Shown: one piece after another, positions 23,034 to 32,701 of the stretch
Layout of the letters: every line of letters starts with the position of its first letter
Numbering within the stretch: position 1 is the first letter of the stretch
DNA from: Curtobacterium sp. VKM Ac-2922
Lineage (GTDB): Bacteria > Actinomycetota > Actinomycetes > Actinomycetales > Microbacteriaceae
Direction: 5' to 3'
DNA: 52,051 nt
Assembly: GCF_022815645.1 (NCBI RefSeq)
Contig: NZ_JALGRO010000010.1
Span: 88,293 to 140,343, forward strand
The notes under the pieces: generated by a model
What the model saw: only the letters and a program-made list of their open reading frames with translations
Databases searched by the model: none
What the model was told of the DNA's origin: nothing
Program-made: the position numbers and the translations under genes

Positions 23034-24929
23034 ATGTTGACGCAACTCGACGTGCCGCACCTCGACGCGGAAGTGGCCTCCGACTGCTCACCTGCCATCA
23101 TCCGAAGCCCTCTCCGGTACCTCGACCCCGAAGCGGTGAGCGCAGCGGCGAAGCGAGAGTCACGGAACCGGGAGAAGCACCTGCCGCCAACGGGTGTGTA
23201 CCGGTGGTGGGCGCGACGAACGGAAGCGGTCAACGGTGCCCTCATTGACGCTGCCGCGCTGGATCACTCCGAGCAGATGCTCGTCAGTGACCCGTTCTCC
23301 GGTGGAGGAGTCATCCCGCTCGCCGCGGCGCTCCGCGGTCATCGTGTCTACGCGCAGGATCTGAACGAGTGGGCCGCGTCCGGGTTGCAGGCGATGTTGG
23401 AGCTCCCCGAACCTGCTGCGTTGCAGGACGCGATCGCCGCGCTATCACAGCGTGTGCTTGCCAGCTCTGAAGCAGCGTACGGAACGGTTTTCGACGACGG
23501 AACTCCGGGGCTGATTACGCAGACGTTCCGCGTGGCGCACACGTCGTGCTCGGTGTGCGGGCACGGTCAACGTGTTTTCCCGCACGCGATGGTGTCCTTG
23601 AAAGTCCGAGCGGAGAGTCGCCAAACCGCAGCGTTCCTTGCGTGCCGTCACGGGCACCTGTTCGAGGGCGACGTCGTAGGTGATTCGGCTTGCCCGGACT
23701 GCGGGGAAACGGTTGCACCGTCGGCGGTGTACACCCGTGGTCGTATCGTCACCTGCACCGCTTGCGGGTCGGGTGAGCGTCTCGAGCAGCGCATTGCCCG
23801 CTCCGGAATCCGGTGGGACATCGTCCTAATCGAGCGGTCTGCGTCGAAGCGGCGAGAGCTTGCCGTGCCGCGGCCAGTTGAAGTGCAGCAAGCACACGAT
23901 GCTCGGTGGGCGCCCACTCGAACGCTCGGTCCGATCCGAGACGGACACGAGACTCGGGTGCTGCTACGGCACGGGTTCCGGAACTGGGAGGATCTGTACC
24001 CGAACCGGCAACGTTGGTTCCTTGAGATGCTGCTGAACCTCGTTGACGACTGCGCCGACGACGCTGCCGTGCGAGGCGCGCTCCGGACCGCGATCATCGG
24101 CGCGGCAGAGATGGCTGGCTTCGTTTCCCGGTGGGACCGGTACTACCTCAAAAGCTACGAGTCGATGGCGAACCATCGATTCAACTTCACGACGTTCACT
24201 GCTGAGCCCAACGTTTGGGGTGCGACGCACATCGGCCGTGGAACAGTTTTGCGCCGCTTGGTGCGACTTGTGCAGATCGCTGAGTGGATGCGCGCCAAGC
24301 GGACCCATGATGCTGACGTGACAGTGGTGCAAGGCAGTTCAGAGCGGCAGGCACTCCGGGACAACAGCGTGCACCTCGCGCTCACCGACCCGCCGTACCA
24401 CGACGATGTCCAATACGGTGAGCTGTCGCTTCCACTGCGCGCATGGGCAGGAATGTCGCTCGATGAAGCGGACGGTGATGCGGCGGTGAACCCGAGCGCC
24501 GCAACCACCGATTCCGCGGCGCTGCTGTCCCGGATATTCCATGAAACGAGTCGCACGTTGCGACCGGATGGCCATCTGATCTTCAGCTTCGCGAACCGCG
24601 ACGTGCGTGCGTGGATCGACCTGATCAGTGCCCTCGACACTGCAGGACTCCGCGCGATCGGCGTGGAGATGGTCCACAGCGAGAACGAATCTGACCACGC
24701 CAAACGCAGTGTTCGTGCGTGCACGCTCGACCTCATCCTGGACCTCGTACCGCGAGGATCGACCCCCATCGCGCAGCATCGTCCACGAGTGGTGGACTCG
24801 GATGAGGGTCGATTCCTCGCGACGGTCGCTGAGCAGGTACTCCTGATCGGTGCGTTGCAATCCGACTGGGCAGACACGTTCCGCCGACGTCTCGAAGCTG
24901 AGGCCTTCCTGCAAGACCAGAAGCGTTAG
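23034..24929 (+). CDS. DUF1156-type N6-adenine DNA methyltransferase
   Basis: The 631-aa enzyme should transfer a methyl group from SAM to adenine N6 in DNA. The N-terminus has the DUF1156-like opening (TQLDVPHLDAEV ... GVYRWWARRTEAVNGAL), a SAM-binding FxGxG motif in DPFSGGGVIPLAAALRG (about residue 85), a central zinc-ribbon insertion with several CxxC pairs (SCSVCGHG, CPDCGE, CTACGSG; about 165-255), and the catalytic DPPY at about 451. The ATG at 23034 has a perfect GGAGG and matches family N-termini; an upstream in-frame ATG at 22884 adds 50 unrelated residues. It converges on the DUF3883 gene, overlapping it by 4 bases, and probably protects host DNA from that system. Confidence 0.85.
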   Translation: MLTQLDVPHLDAEVASDCSPAIIRSPLRYLDPEAVSAAAKRESRNREKHLPPTGVYRWWARRTEAVNGALIDAAALDHSEQMLVSDPFSGGGVIPLAAALRGHRVYAQDLNEWAASGLQAMLELPEPAALQDAIAALSQRVLASSEAAYGTVFDDGTPGLITQTFRVAHTSCSVCGHGQRVFPHAMVSLKVRAESRQTAAFLACRHGHLFEGDVVGDSACPDCGETVAPSAVYTRGRIVTCTACGSGERLEQRIARSGIRWDIVLIERSASKRRELAVPRPVEVQQAHDARWAPTRTLGPIRDGHETRVLLRHGFRNWEDLYPNRQRWFLEMLLNLVDDCADDAAVRGALRTAIIGAAEMAGFVSRWDRYYLKSYESMANHRFNFTTFTAEPNVWGATHIGRGTVLRRLVRLVQIAEWMRAKRTHDADVTVVQGSSERQALRDNSVHLALTDPPYHDDVQYGELSLPLRAWAGMSLDEADGDAAVNPSAATTDSAALLSRIFHETSRTLRPDGHLIFSFANRDVRAWIDLISALDTAGLRAIGVEMVHSENESDHAKRSVRACTLDLILDLVPRGSTPIAQHRPRVVDSDEGRFLATVAEQVLLIGALQSDWADTFRRRLEAEAFLQDQKR

Positions 24930-25804
24930 CGCGCGTCCAACGGCAACCCCGGCGTCAACGCGGTGACGTCTAACGTCACCCGGGCACTCCACCATCGAGC
25001 GTGTTCCGTTGCCACATCGACCGGCAACCAGTGAAGGAATGCAGCGCCGGCAACCCATCCCACAATCGGCTGATCCAGCTGCGCTGCGACAACGACCAGT
25101 GACCACAGCGGATCCCGTGCGGCCTGCGTCGCTTCGTTCCGGGAGATGAAAAAGGAGACCGTGGTCAGGTGTGCGGAGACCGCTTTGACCTCGATACGGT
25201 GCCGACGCCCACCGGTATCAGGACTGGTGATGTCATAGCCAAGGTCATCGCTCACCTCACTGACGTGAGCGACGGTCGTGGCAAGGTCACTGCGCCCCTG
25301 CTGTTCCAGGTACGTCCGGCACGCAGCAGCGACGATCTCTTCGCCCACGCGACCGGCGCGACCGAGCGCTTCCGCGTCCACTGTGCGGGCGATTGACAGG
25401 AGGTACGCCTCGCGCCGTTCGGCGTCGATCAGATGCTCAACGAGCTGCTGATCACGATCCGGAACATGCTCCCACTGCAGGTCTGAACCGTGAACAGCCG
25501 CCCACAACCACAACGGCTGCTCAACCAGGAGAAGCTCACGGAGGATGAGCTCCGCTGCAACATCCACGGGCGCCCGCCGAATGGGGAGCAGACGGTCAGA
25601 CGGCACCAGTTGTCCGCCCTCATCACGGAGGAGGTGCGCATCGATGAGCACCTGTTCACCGAGGCGAAGATCGTCGGCACGATACAGGCCACCGCTCGCC
25701 GTCGCCTTGTAACTGGCGTCGGCATCTCCTCGTGAAGCGCCCTGGTCGCCCAGCGCAGTGGCCGCGTACGCCGCTGCCTGCAGCAGGAACACAGTGACGG
25801 TCAT
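24926..25804 (-). CDS. DUF3883-domain protein, predicted PD-(D/E)xK nuclease
   Basis: The 292-aa product has a C-terminal DUF3883-like nuclease core: GRVGEEIVAAACRTYLEQQG (about 145-165), GYDITSPDTGGR and IEVKAVSAH (the D and ExK residues of the PD-(D/E)xK fold), then FFISRNEATQA, typical of the family. The N-terminal 140 residues are helical and unassigned. Its ATG overlaps the stop of the SNF2 gene as ATGA, so it is the last gene of the three-gene operon. It is the best candidate for the cleaving subunit of this cassette. Confidence 0.75.
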   Translation of the reverse strand: MTVTVFLLQAAAYAATALGDQGASRGDADASYKATASGGLYRADDLRLGEQVLIDAHLLRDEGGQLVPSDRLLPIRRAPVDVAAELILRELLLVEQPLWLWAAVHGSDLQWEHVPDRDQQLVEHLIDAERREAYLLSIARTVDAEALGRAGRVGEEIVAAACRTYLEQQGRSDLATTVAHVSEVSDDLGYDITSPDTGGRRHRIEVKAVSAHLTTVSFFISRNEATQAARDPLWSLVVVAAQLDQPIVGWVAGAAFLHWLPVDVATEHARWWSARVTLDVTALTPGLPLDAR

Positions 25805-27660
25805 GGGGCTGACCGCACATGTTGCAGCAGCGCGGCAACGTCTGCAACATCGATCGGTGCTGCATGATCCTCCGGCGATGGCAGCGTCATCGTCGCAATG
25901 TCTGCGTCGTCGAGCATCTCCCCAAGTCGGGCCGCCTTCTCCGCAACACGGTCGCTGACAACCTCATCGATCGTGCCCGCGGTGACCAGAAACGTCACGT
26001 TCGTCTCGATGCCCTCGTCCAGGCCGAGGCGGTGGATGCGGTCCACGGACTGGAGGTATTGACCGGCGTTGAACGTCCTGTCGAGGTAGATCGCATCGTG
26101 AGCGGTCTTATGCAAGCTCACTCCCTCGCTCATCGCCGCAGGGTTCGCAAGCAGCACCCAGCAGTCGCTGGTTTCGTCGCGGAACCGTGCCAGTTCCGTC
26201 TCGCGTGTGATTTCCGCTCGCGGATCTGACACCTCAGACGGAATTGCTCCGTAGATCGCGGCGGGGTTATAGCGCCTGAGGAGCCGCTGCAGGGCAGGCA
26301 TGTTGCGCACGAAGTTGGTCCAAATCAGCGTTTTGCGCTTGTTTTCAGCATTGGTACGAACGAGCGCTGCGACCTGTTCAAACTTTGCCGGTAGTTCCAC
26401 CTCGTTGTACTGCTTGATGAGGTCCCACAACCGAGTGTCAGGGGCGACATGAAGCGGCGGGTACTGGAAGTCGTCTGCCTCGTCGGAACCCGCAGTGAGG
26501 AGCCGCGGATTCGTCGCTGCTTCCAGCAGGTACATCACTGTTCGACCCATCCGCGCAAACCGGGCACGGTCGTTGAAGGGGACATTGAACTGCCCTGCGT
26601 ACTGGTTGCGGAGTGCGTCGTAGATTTGCGCTTGCAACGGCGACGGTTCAACTTTGATGACGAAATGATTCGGCGGCTCGAGATCGAGTTCAGATTTCTT
26701 CGTTCGGACGAACAGCGGTCTGACGGCGTCGGCGATGAGGTGGCCGGCGTCCGGTGGCGTGGGCGTGGCAAGCGCGTCCTGCGGGAGAACGCGCATCGCC
26801 TGTCCCGGCCACAGAAAATCCAGCAGGGCGACGAGATCCTGCGGGCTCTGCGGTGCAGGCGTTCCCGTGAGCACGTCGCGTCGTGTTGCGAGGAACCCCA
26901 TGTTCAGGCTCGCTGCGCCGAACGTCCCGTCCCACCCTCGCTTCATTCGATGCGCTTCGTCGAGCACGACCATCGTTGGCTTCTCTTGCACCCACGCCGC
27001 CAACTCATCAAACCTGGAGTCCAGCCGGTGATAGTTCACGACAAGGATCTCCGCGCCGTCCGGGATCGACGTGCCAACCACTGCGATGGTTGGTTTCTCG
27101 CCAGCGAAGCACTCCCCAACGCCGCTCTTCCACGCGTCGAACGCTGAGATGGGGGCAACAACGAGGAGCCGTTCCACACGTTCAGCGGTGCGTTCCGCTT
27201 CGTATGCTGCGAGGGCGACGGTCGTTTTCCCGGCTCCGGGGACAGAGAAGTTCGCTGCATGATCGAGCGCGAGCACCTTGCCGAGGTCGCGGATCTGGAA
27301 GGATCGGAGCTGCCGGGTGAACCTGGAGCCTTCAAGTCGTGCGAGAACGGCTTCCTCAGAGAGCACCGGCTGCGTTTGCAGCGCGACCCCGAGTGCGCGT
27401 CGCTGCGCCTGATTCGACTGGATGACAGCCCTTAGCGCATCGTCCCATTCGATCCGGACGCTGTACTGCACGCAGGCAGGTCGCAGCCATTCGCGATGAC
27501 CGACGACACGCTCAACTCCGAACTCCACGCTGGCGCCCGGGGTGCTGCCGTCTGCGCCCCATTCGTTGAGCAATCGCAGCCAGAACCCCCACGGCGTAGT
27601 TCCGCGGAGAGCGCGGACCATCGTTCCGTGCAGTTCAAGTTGCAACGTGTTCTCAGGCAT
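25801..27660 (-). CDS. SNF2-family DEAH helicase/translocase
   Basis: The 619-aa protein has a short N-terminal domain (MPENTLQLELHGTMVRALRG, ending near 100), then a complete SF2 motor: Walker A VPGAGKTT (about 143), VVAPISAFDAW (Ia), DEAH in VVLDEAHRMKRGW (about 233), LTGTPAP (III), and the second RecA lobe with LIWTNFV and the motif VI region QSVDRIHRLG (about 540). SNF2 motors translocate on double-stranded DNA. It overlaps the ParB-like gene by 8 bases and the DUF3883 gene by 4, so all three are translationally coupled. An ORF start at 27885 lies inside the preceding gene and is rejected. Confidence 0.88.
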   Translation of the reverse strand: MPENTLQLELHGTMVRALRGTTPWGFWLRLLNEWGADGSTPGASVEFGVERVVGHREWLRPACVQYSVRIEWDDALRAVIQSNQAQRRALGVALQTQPVLSEEAVLARLEGSRFTRQLRSFQIRDLGKVLALDHAANFSVPGAGKTTVALAAYEAERTAERVERLLVVAPISAFDAWKSGVGECFAGEKPTIAVVGTSIPDGAEILVVNYHRLDSRFDELAAWVQEKPTMVVLDEAHRMKRGWDGTFGAASLNMGFLATRRDVLTGTPAPQSPQDLVALLDFLWPGQAMRVLPQDALATPTPPDAGHLIADAVRPLFVRTKKSELDLEPPNHFVIKVEPSPLQAQIYDALRNQYAGQFNVPFNDRARFARMGRTVMYLLEAATNPRLLTAGSDEADDFQYPPLHVAPDTRLWDLIKQYNEVELPAKFEQVAALVRTNAENKRKTLIWTNFVRNMPALQRLLRRYNPAAIYGAIPSEVSDPRAEITRETELARFRDETSDCWVLLANPAAMSEGVSLHKTAHDAIYLDRTFNAGQYLQSVDRIHRLGLDEGIETNVTFLVTAGTIDEVVSDRVAEKAARLGEMLDDADIATMTLPSPEDHAAPIDVADVAALLQHVRSAP

Positions 27661-29113
27661 CGTCGCCGCCTTCAAGCCGCTCGTCGGTGACGTCGTCTCG
27701 GCCTTGCAGCTTCTCGTTGACCACGTCAGTGAATGCTTCCGTTGCCTCGTCGAGCTTGTCGCGAGCCTCCTCGAACTTGTCACGCTTGAAGCTGCCGCTA
27801 TTGAATACCTCAGTGAATGCAGTCCGGGCGTTGTCGATTGCGCGCACCGCGTCCTGCAGGAACTTCGTCGGAGCAGCGTCTGCATCTACCTTCGAGTCGT
27901 TCGCGGCAGCAACCAGCAACGCGTTGATGAAGACCTGCTGAATGGCTGCTTTGAAGTTGGCACGATCAACGGGGATCTCCGCTCCCGCACCAGGCAACAT
28001 GACGATGCCGTCGGCGTCGTTCTTCGCGAGGAGTGTCAGCACGGTGCGGAACGAGGGCAGCTCCTTGGATGAGTCGTCGGCGGAATCGTCATCGTCGTCG
28101 AGGAGGTCCAGGCCGTCGAGGGAAGCATCGTCGTCTGTCACCACGACCGGGGCATCGCCAGAGAGCAAAGCGGCGCTCGCGGCGCCGAGGACCGGGTCGT
28201 CCTCCATCGCCTCTGGGAGGTAACGGTTCAGGAGGGTGAGATCGACGTTGCGCAGCTTGCGGTAGTCGATACCGGACAACATGCCCGCGAGTTGCGCATC
28301 ACGCAGCCGGGCCGCATCGTCGGGCCGCTTGTTCTTCAGCCCCTCGTAGTCGGAGTCGATCTCAATCAACGCCTGACGGCGCTCGTCGAACTCGACAAAC
28401 GTCGCGGTGTTCCCGCTCAACGTGATGACGTCGCGGATCAGCGACAGCAGACGGAGTTCCGCCTGCACGTACGAGCGTGCTTCCTTGCGCCCGGTGTTCG
28501 TGTTCGGCAGGTCCGGCCGCAGGCTCATGCCGAGTTCGTCGATCGACCACCCAGACTCGATGAGGTCCTCAATGAACAGCAGCTGACTGGTGAAGGAGTA
28601 GTCCTGCTTCACATCGCGAGCCATCTGCAGCGTCAGCTCGAGTTCGTTGAGTTCCCGATCGGTGGCGTCGGAGGGCAACACCATGACATCGATGTACTGC
28701 ACGCCGAGCTCTTCAAGAGCAACTGCGCGGGTGTTGGCGTTGATGAGGACACCGCCAGCAGTGATCACGCCGGCGTCCTCTTGCCCCTTCCGTTCAAGGC
28801 TGGTTCGGATCTCGGCGAACCCGTCGGTTTCACGGAGGAGGGTGCGCAGCAGGTCCTGCGCCTCCTCGCCGTATGGGTCGGTAGCGACCGTCGTCGCCTG
28901 GTCGCTCGGCTTCGACTGCAGCTGCGCACGAATGCGGTGGCTGCGCGGATTGAGCAACACATGATCCAGGGGCACCTGGGCAACCGGCAGCGTGAGACGC
29001 TTCCCCTTGTAGGGCACTGCTCCGATCTGGTGTTGCGCGCCTGTTGCGGCAGCGGCGGCTGCTGCCGCATCAGCGACAACCTTGGCCCGTGCTTCATGCG
29101 TGATGCTTGTCAT
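27653..29113 (-). CDS. ParB/Srx-like protein, first gene of the helicase-nuclease operon
   Basis: The 486-aa product has an N-terminal ParB/sulfiredoxin-like fold: VAQVPLDHVLLNPRSHRIRA, then AGVITAGGVLINANTRAVA and LEELGVQYIDVMVLP (about 100-180), followed by a helical domain LELTLQMARDVKQDYSF ... IESGWSIDELGMSL that may contact DNA. A very acidic linker (DLLDDDDDSADDSS) precedes a C-terminal helical region. ParB-like folds bind CTP or ATP; here it could be a specificity or switching subunit. GAGGGAAGAG precedes the ATG at 29113. Confidence 0.68.
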   Translation of the reverse strand: MTSITHEARAKVVADAAAAAAAATGAQHQIGAVPYKGKRLTLPVAQVPLDHVLLNPRSHRIRAQLQSKPSDQATTVATDPYGEEAQDLLRTLLRETDGFAEIRTSLERKGQEDAGVITAGGVLINANTRAVALEELGVQYIDVMVLPSDATDRELNELELTLQMARDVKQDYSFTSQLLFIEDLIESGWSIDELGMSLRPDLPNTNTGRKEARSYVQAELRLLSLIRDVITLSGNTATFVEFDERRQALIEIDSDYEGLKNKRPDDAARLRDAQLAGMLSGIDYRKLRNVDLTLLNRYLPEAMEDDPVLGAASAALLSGDAPVVVTDDDASLDGLDLLDDDDDSADDSSKELPSFRTVLTLLAKNDADGIVMLPGAGAEIPVDRANFKAAIQQVFINALLVAAANDSKVDADAAPTKFLQDAVRAIDNARTAFTEVFNSGSFKRDKFEEARDKLDEATEAFTDVVNEKLQGRDDVTDERLEGGDDA

Positions 29114-29776
29114 CTCTTCCCTCTGTTCGTTGGATCGCTGAGTTCGATCAGCAGCGTGGTCATGACGGTGGGGAGCTGGTTGCAGGCACGAAGCTGTTTC
29201 CGGCATGCGTATAGCACGTACCGCTGACGCACGTGGGCGCGAAAACTCTGCGCGCGCATCAGCGATGCGCCTCGAGTTCATCCCCATCATTCGCGATACC
29301 TGTCGACGTCATCCCTTGTCCCGTCAGGGGAATGGCGAACGACAACAGCACCCCTGTCGCTCCTCATCCCCGTGGTGATCGCAGCATAACGAACGATTCC
29401 GACGAAACAAGTCCCGGGATTGCGCTGAATCCTGGGAGAAGGTTTGCGCTGGCATCAGTCGAAGAACGATTTTCAGCGCGAAGTCAATTCGCAGACGAGG
29501 GGAGGGAGGTTTGGGGTAGATTGCGCCCTCCGGGCGATGCCGTCACCGGGTTGACCCTGCGACGGGGGTGATAGAACTCGGCGGGGTCGTCGCTCAATCC
29601 GCGCCGAACGCTGTCAGCAGGGCAGGGCAGGGCAGGGCCGGGCAGGGCTGGGCTGGGCCGCGGTCGGTGTTTGAGGCAGAGGTGAGCGCCCGACGGGCGT
29701 CGCTGCAGGGCGTCGCCTTCGGGTGTCGGAGTTCACCCATCGCTCACGGACGGTGCCGCACGCAACGAGGTTGCAG
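29114..29776. other. 663-base intergenic region upstream of the ParB-like operon
   Basis: No gene is supported; open frames in it are shadows. It must hold the promoter of the leftward operon (minus strand), probably near 29195-29230. Bases 29618-29661 carry about eight imperfect GGGCA/GGGCT pentamers on the plus strand, a simple repeat. Confidence 0.45.
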
Positions 29777-30967
29777 CTACTGAGCGTTGTAGTGCCGCCG
29801 TTCCGCGGCCCATTCCGCCGGCGTTTCCGGCGGAAGTGGAGCAGGCGGAAGTGTCGTCGGCCACCAGAAGGACACCGGCCGTTGCGGAGCATCCCGTTCC
29901 CCTGACCAGCGGAACTGTGGTGTGGCTTGCAGGAGCGTGCGCCCATCGTGCTGCACGTTGCGCAAGCGCATTGGGGCTTTCAAATCGGGCACGAATAGCC
30001 GCTGCGCGAGACGCTCGCCTGGCTGTGACACCACGTGGCGGTGCGCGTTGCCAAGCAGTGCTCGGTTCAGCTCGAGGGTGTCCGTCCTGCTGAGGTTTCG
30101 CGTGGTGTCGACCGCGGGAAGGTCAGGACGGAACAGTGCCAGGACGTGGTGCGGTCCCAACGGCACCGCGATGACCGGTGCAGCGTGGAAGCCAGCGTGA
30201 GGGGAGTCCATGTCGCCGTGATGCTCAGTCAGGAGTGTCACCGGCTCGTCAGTCGTCAGCAGGGGTGCGGCCGACTGGAACGTGACGGGCACCCGTTCGA
30301 CGAAGTTCGGCATCAGGGCGTTCGCCGAACGCATCGACGCTTTCATCTCGAGCTCTGGGCTCCGCGCAGCGGACCATGGATCATCGATCACTCGGTCAAA
30401 GTAGGCCTGCAACTCCGCGACACGTTCGGCGGTCGGTTCCGTGCCGTTGCGTTCGAGATGCGCGGCGATTGCCCCAGGCTTCCCAAGCTGCCACATCCGG
30501 TAATACCCCTCGCCGAGCAGCCATCGGCCCTGATACCTCCACATGCGAGAGCGAGTGACTTGGACGGCAAGAAACTGGAGAAACTGCCCCTGCAATTCCG
30601 GTTCAATCGTGTGTAGTCCGTCGTCTCGAACGATGGGAAGGAGCGGGGCGGCGGCTCCTTCGACTGCGGACAACCACGTCTCCCAAGCGACTGGAGAGCC
30701 GCCATCGACCATTCCTTCGTTGATGCGGTAATAGTTCGTTTCAACGAGTGCGTGTTCGGGGCGCACCTCGAAGGTACGTCGCTGCTGCAGCAAGTCAGTG
30801 ACCTGCACGCGCTCATCGATCGACCATTGATCGAGGTAGAAGCGCGGCACGAGATGATGTCGGCGAGGTTCCTGCCCGGCGGCCGTCATCGCCGACGCGG
30901 CATCTAAGACATCGCGAAGCTGCGCCCGTTGCTGGCGCGAACCTCGCTGACGCCGTCGCCGTTTCAT
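29777..30967 (-). CDS. DUF4238-domain protein
   Basis: The 396-aa protein carries the DUF4238 signature HHLVPRFYLDQWS (about residues 37-49) followed by LVETNYYRI, VAWETWLSAVEGAAAPLL and later TFQSAAPLLTTDEPVTLL, the usual landmarks of the family. DUF4238 proteins are found in bacterial accessory regions and defence islands; their activity is unknown, though the His-rich N-terminal motif suggests a metal site. The ATG at 30967 begins a strongly basic stretch (KRRRRQRG). It is 663 bases from the helicase operon and probably a separate unit. Confidence 0.78.
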   Translation of the reverse strand: MKRRRRQRGSRQQRAQLRDVLDAASAMTAAGQEPRRHHLVPRFYLDQWSIDERVQVTDLLQQRRTFEVRPEHALVETNYYRINEGMVDGGSPVAWETWLSAVEGAAAPLLPIVRDDGLHTIEPELQGQFLQFLAVQVTRSRMWRYQGRWLLGEGYYRMWQLGKPGAIAAHLERNGTEPTAERVAELQAYFDRVIDDPWSAARSPELEMKASMRSANALMPNFVERVPVTFQSAAPLLTTDEPVTLLTEHHGDMDSPHAGFHAAPVIAVPLGPHHVLALFRPDLPAVDTTRNLSRTDTLELNRALLGNAHRHVVSQPGERLAQRLFVPDLKAPMRLRNVQHDGRTLLQATPQFRWSGERDAPQRPVSFWWPTTLPPAPLPPETPAEWAAERRHYNAQ

Positions 30968-31300
30968 GGGGTTGAGAGTAGATCGAGACGCTGACATCAA
31001 CGAAGCGCGCTCGGTCACCGCAGGAGCTCTCCCGCAGCATCAAGCTCGCAGGCGGCGACCGAGCGCGGGCGACAGATGACGGCGTTCGCGGTGAAGCGGG
31101 AGATTCTGCCGTGCCGTCTTGCGCGCGTCGAATCGAGTTGCCCGTTGAACGAAGACGTCGCTGTGTTCCCCGTTGGGCGTGCGGGTCGGTCGGTCGAAAC
31201 AACTGGCGTCGCTGCCGCCGGATCCGGTACCTGAGCATCGCTCTCGTGCGATTACGATCGTGATCGAGCATCCCACCATGGGGATCGGAGATGGAGCCTC
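30968..31300. other. Divergent intergenic region
   Basis: It separates the leftward DUF4238 gene from the rightward membrane-protein operon and should hold both promoters. I see no further gene or repeat in it. Confidence 0.4.
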
Positions 31301-32020
31301 ATGGCTGACAGCACGCCGCGCTATGAAACGAAGACCGTGCACACAGTGCGTGGTCTCGAGTCCCGCACCCTGTCCAAGATGGAGCAGGACGGTTGGGAGC
31401 TTGTGGAACGGCGCGAATCGTCGGTGCTTCGGACAAGGCTTGTGTTTCGTCGTGAGCGCAAAGTTGTTCCACGGTGGGTCTGGGTCGCCGGCGGAGCAGC
31501 TGCGGCCGCTGCGGTCGTGGCTATCATCATCGGCTCGATCACGGAAGGAACCTCTTCGCCAGCACCGTCGTCCACGACAACCTCAGCGGCAGCGCCAACG
31601 CGCTCGGAGCCGCCAGCACGAACCAGCCCTTCGCCTTCGGCGCCATCATCATCAGCTGCGGTTGTCGCTGCCCCGGTCACGGACGCCGAGGTACTCGCCG
31701 CATTCAACGACTTCTTTCGAGAGCGCGCCAACTCCGGAGTCGTCCTCGGTCGAGCTGTCACAAACGTCGCGTATTCGGACCGGGTCGTGACGGTAACGTT
31801 CAGCCCGGCCGCCGCGGGCGTCAGTCAAGAAGTTTTCGATTACGGCAACCCGTTCCCCAACCTGGCAAAGTTCGCCGCCACGCCAATAGCTTTCGACGAT
31901 GACCTCGGCAACCGCATCCGGCCCGCCGTCGACACGATCACGACAATCCGTGATGACGGCGCGCCCCTTGGGACCTACACGCACTCCGAGATTCTCGCGT
32001 TGAACGAACTCGCTCAATGA
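31301..32020 (+). CDS. Single-pass membrane protein, first gene of a rightward operon
   Basis: The 239-aa product has a cytoplasmic N-terminal domain of about 55 residues (LSKMEQDGWELVERRES, LVFRRERK), one TM helix at about 60-78 (WVAGGAAAAAAVVAIIIGS), a Ser/Thr/Pro/Ala linker, and an extracellular domain from about 125 (TDAEVLAAFNDFFRER ... VTVTFSP). The ligand is unknown. GGAGCCTC precedes the ATG. Three rightward genes follow. Confidence 0.7.
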   Translation: MADSTPRYETKTVHTVRGLESRTLSKMEQDGWELVERRESSVLRTRLVFRRERKVVPRWVWVAGGAAAAAAVVAIIIGSITEGTSSPAPSSTTTSAAAPTRSEPPARTSPSPSAPSSSAAVVAAPVTDAEVLAAFNDFFRERANSGVVLGRAVTNVAYSDRVVTVTFSPAAAGVSQEVFDYGNPFPNLAKFAATPIAFDDDLGNRIRPAVDTITTIRDDGAPLGTYTHSEILALNELAQ

Positions 32021-32248
32021 GCCCATGTCGCAGCTGATCAGAAGGAACGGACGAGAGTTGCGGGTGCGCCGGCCGCAGACCGACGGCGCGGCCAACGGGA
32101 ACGGATCGCACGAACCGCTCCACATCGAGTCGTCGCCGGCGGCCGGGCTGCGCCTGCTCCGCAGCACCAGCCGCCAACGGCACGGCAGTTCGGCGGTTCG
32201 CCGCATAGTAGCTCCGGATATGCCGCGCCGTGGACGAGGAGCAATACG

Positions 32249-32701
32249 ATGACGGACATGGGGACGATCCAGTTGGTGGAGCGGGACGACGGCCAACACA
32301 GCCGCGTCATCCAGTACCGCGACAACCCCGACGAACGCCCCTTCATGGACTTCGAGCGCGAGGGCTTCCGCGCGGTGCTCTGGGGCGGAACAGATTTGGT
32401 TACCACTGCCGCCGCGCTCATCGAGCAGGGGTACCGGGCAACGAACGTCCTTGTCACGGACAGCCACGATGAGGAACTCGACGACGGCATTCGGAACCAG
32501 GTTCTCGAAGCTCTCAACGAGGGAGACGCCGAGCGCGTCCTCCACATGCTCAGCCACGAGTACTTCAGAGGATTCGTCCACGCCATCACCATGTCGAACC
32601 GACGTGCGCATGCGCGCTTCCGACTCATGCAGTACGGACGGGTCGAACCGCTCGGTTCGTCCGACCCGACGGCGTTGGTGAAGGCGTTGAGCGCCACGTG
32701 A
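32249..32701 (+). CDS. Hypothetical cytoplasmic protein
   Basis: The 150-aa product starts MTDMGTIQLVERDDGQ and is alpha/beta with the segment FRAVLWGGTDLVTTAAALIE and a helical C-terminus (GDAERVLHMLSHEYFRGF). No family recognised. A CCGCATAGT string, close to the element's recurrent motif, lies 45 bases upstream. Its stop overlaps the next start as GTGA. Confidence 0.55.
   Translation: MTDMGTIQLVERDDGQHSRVIQYRDNPDERPFMDFEREGFRAVLWGGTDLVTTAAALIEQGYRATNVLVTDSHDEELDDGIRNQVLEALNEGDAERVLHMLSHEYFRGFVHAITMSNRRAHARFRLMQYGRVEPLGSSDPTALVKALSAT

Noticed and set aside
29233..29571. A 112-codon plus-strand ORF in the gap before the ParB-like operon
   Set aside because: No ribosome site, no recognisable domain and poor codon pattern; treated as intergenic.
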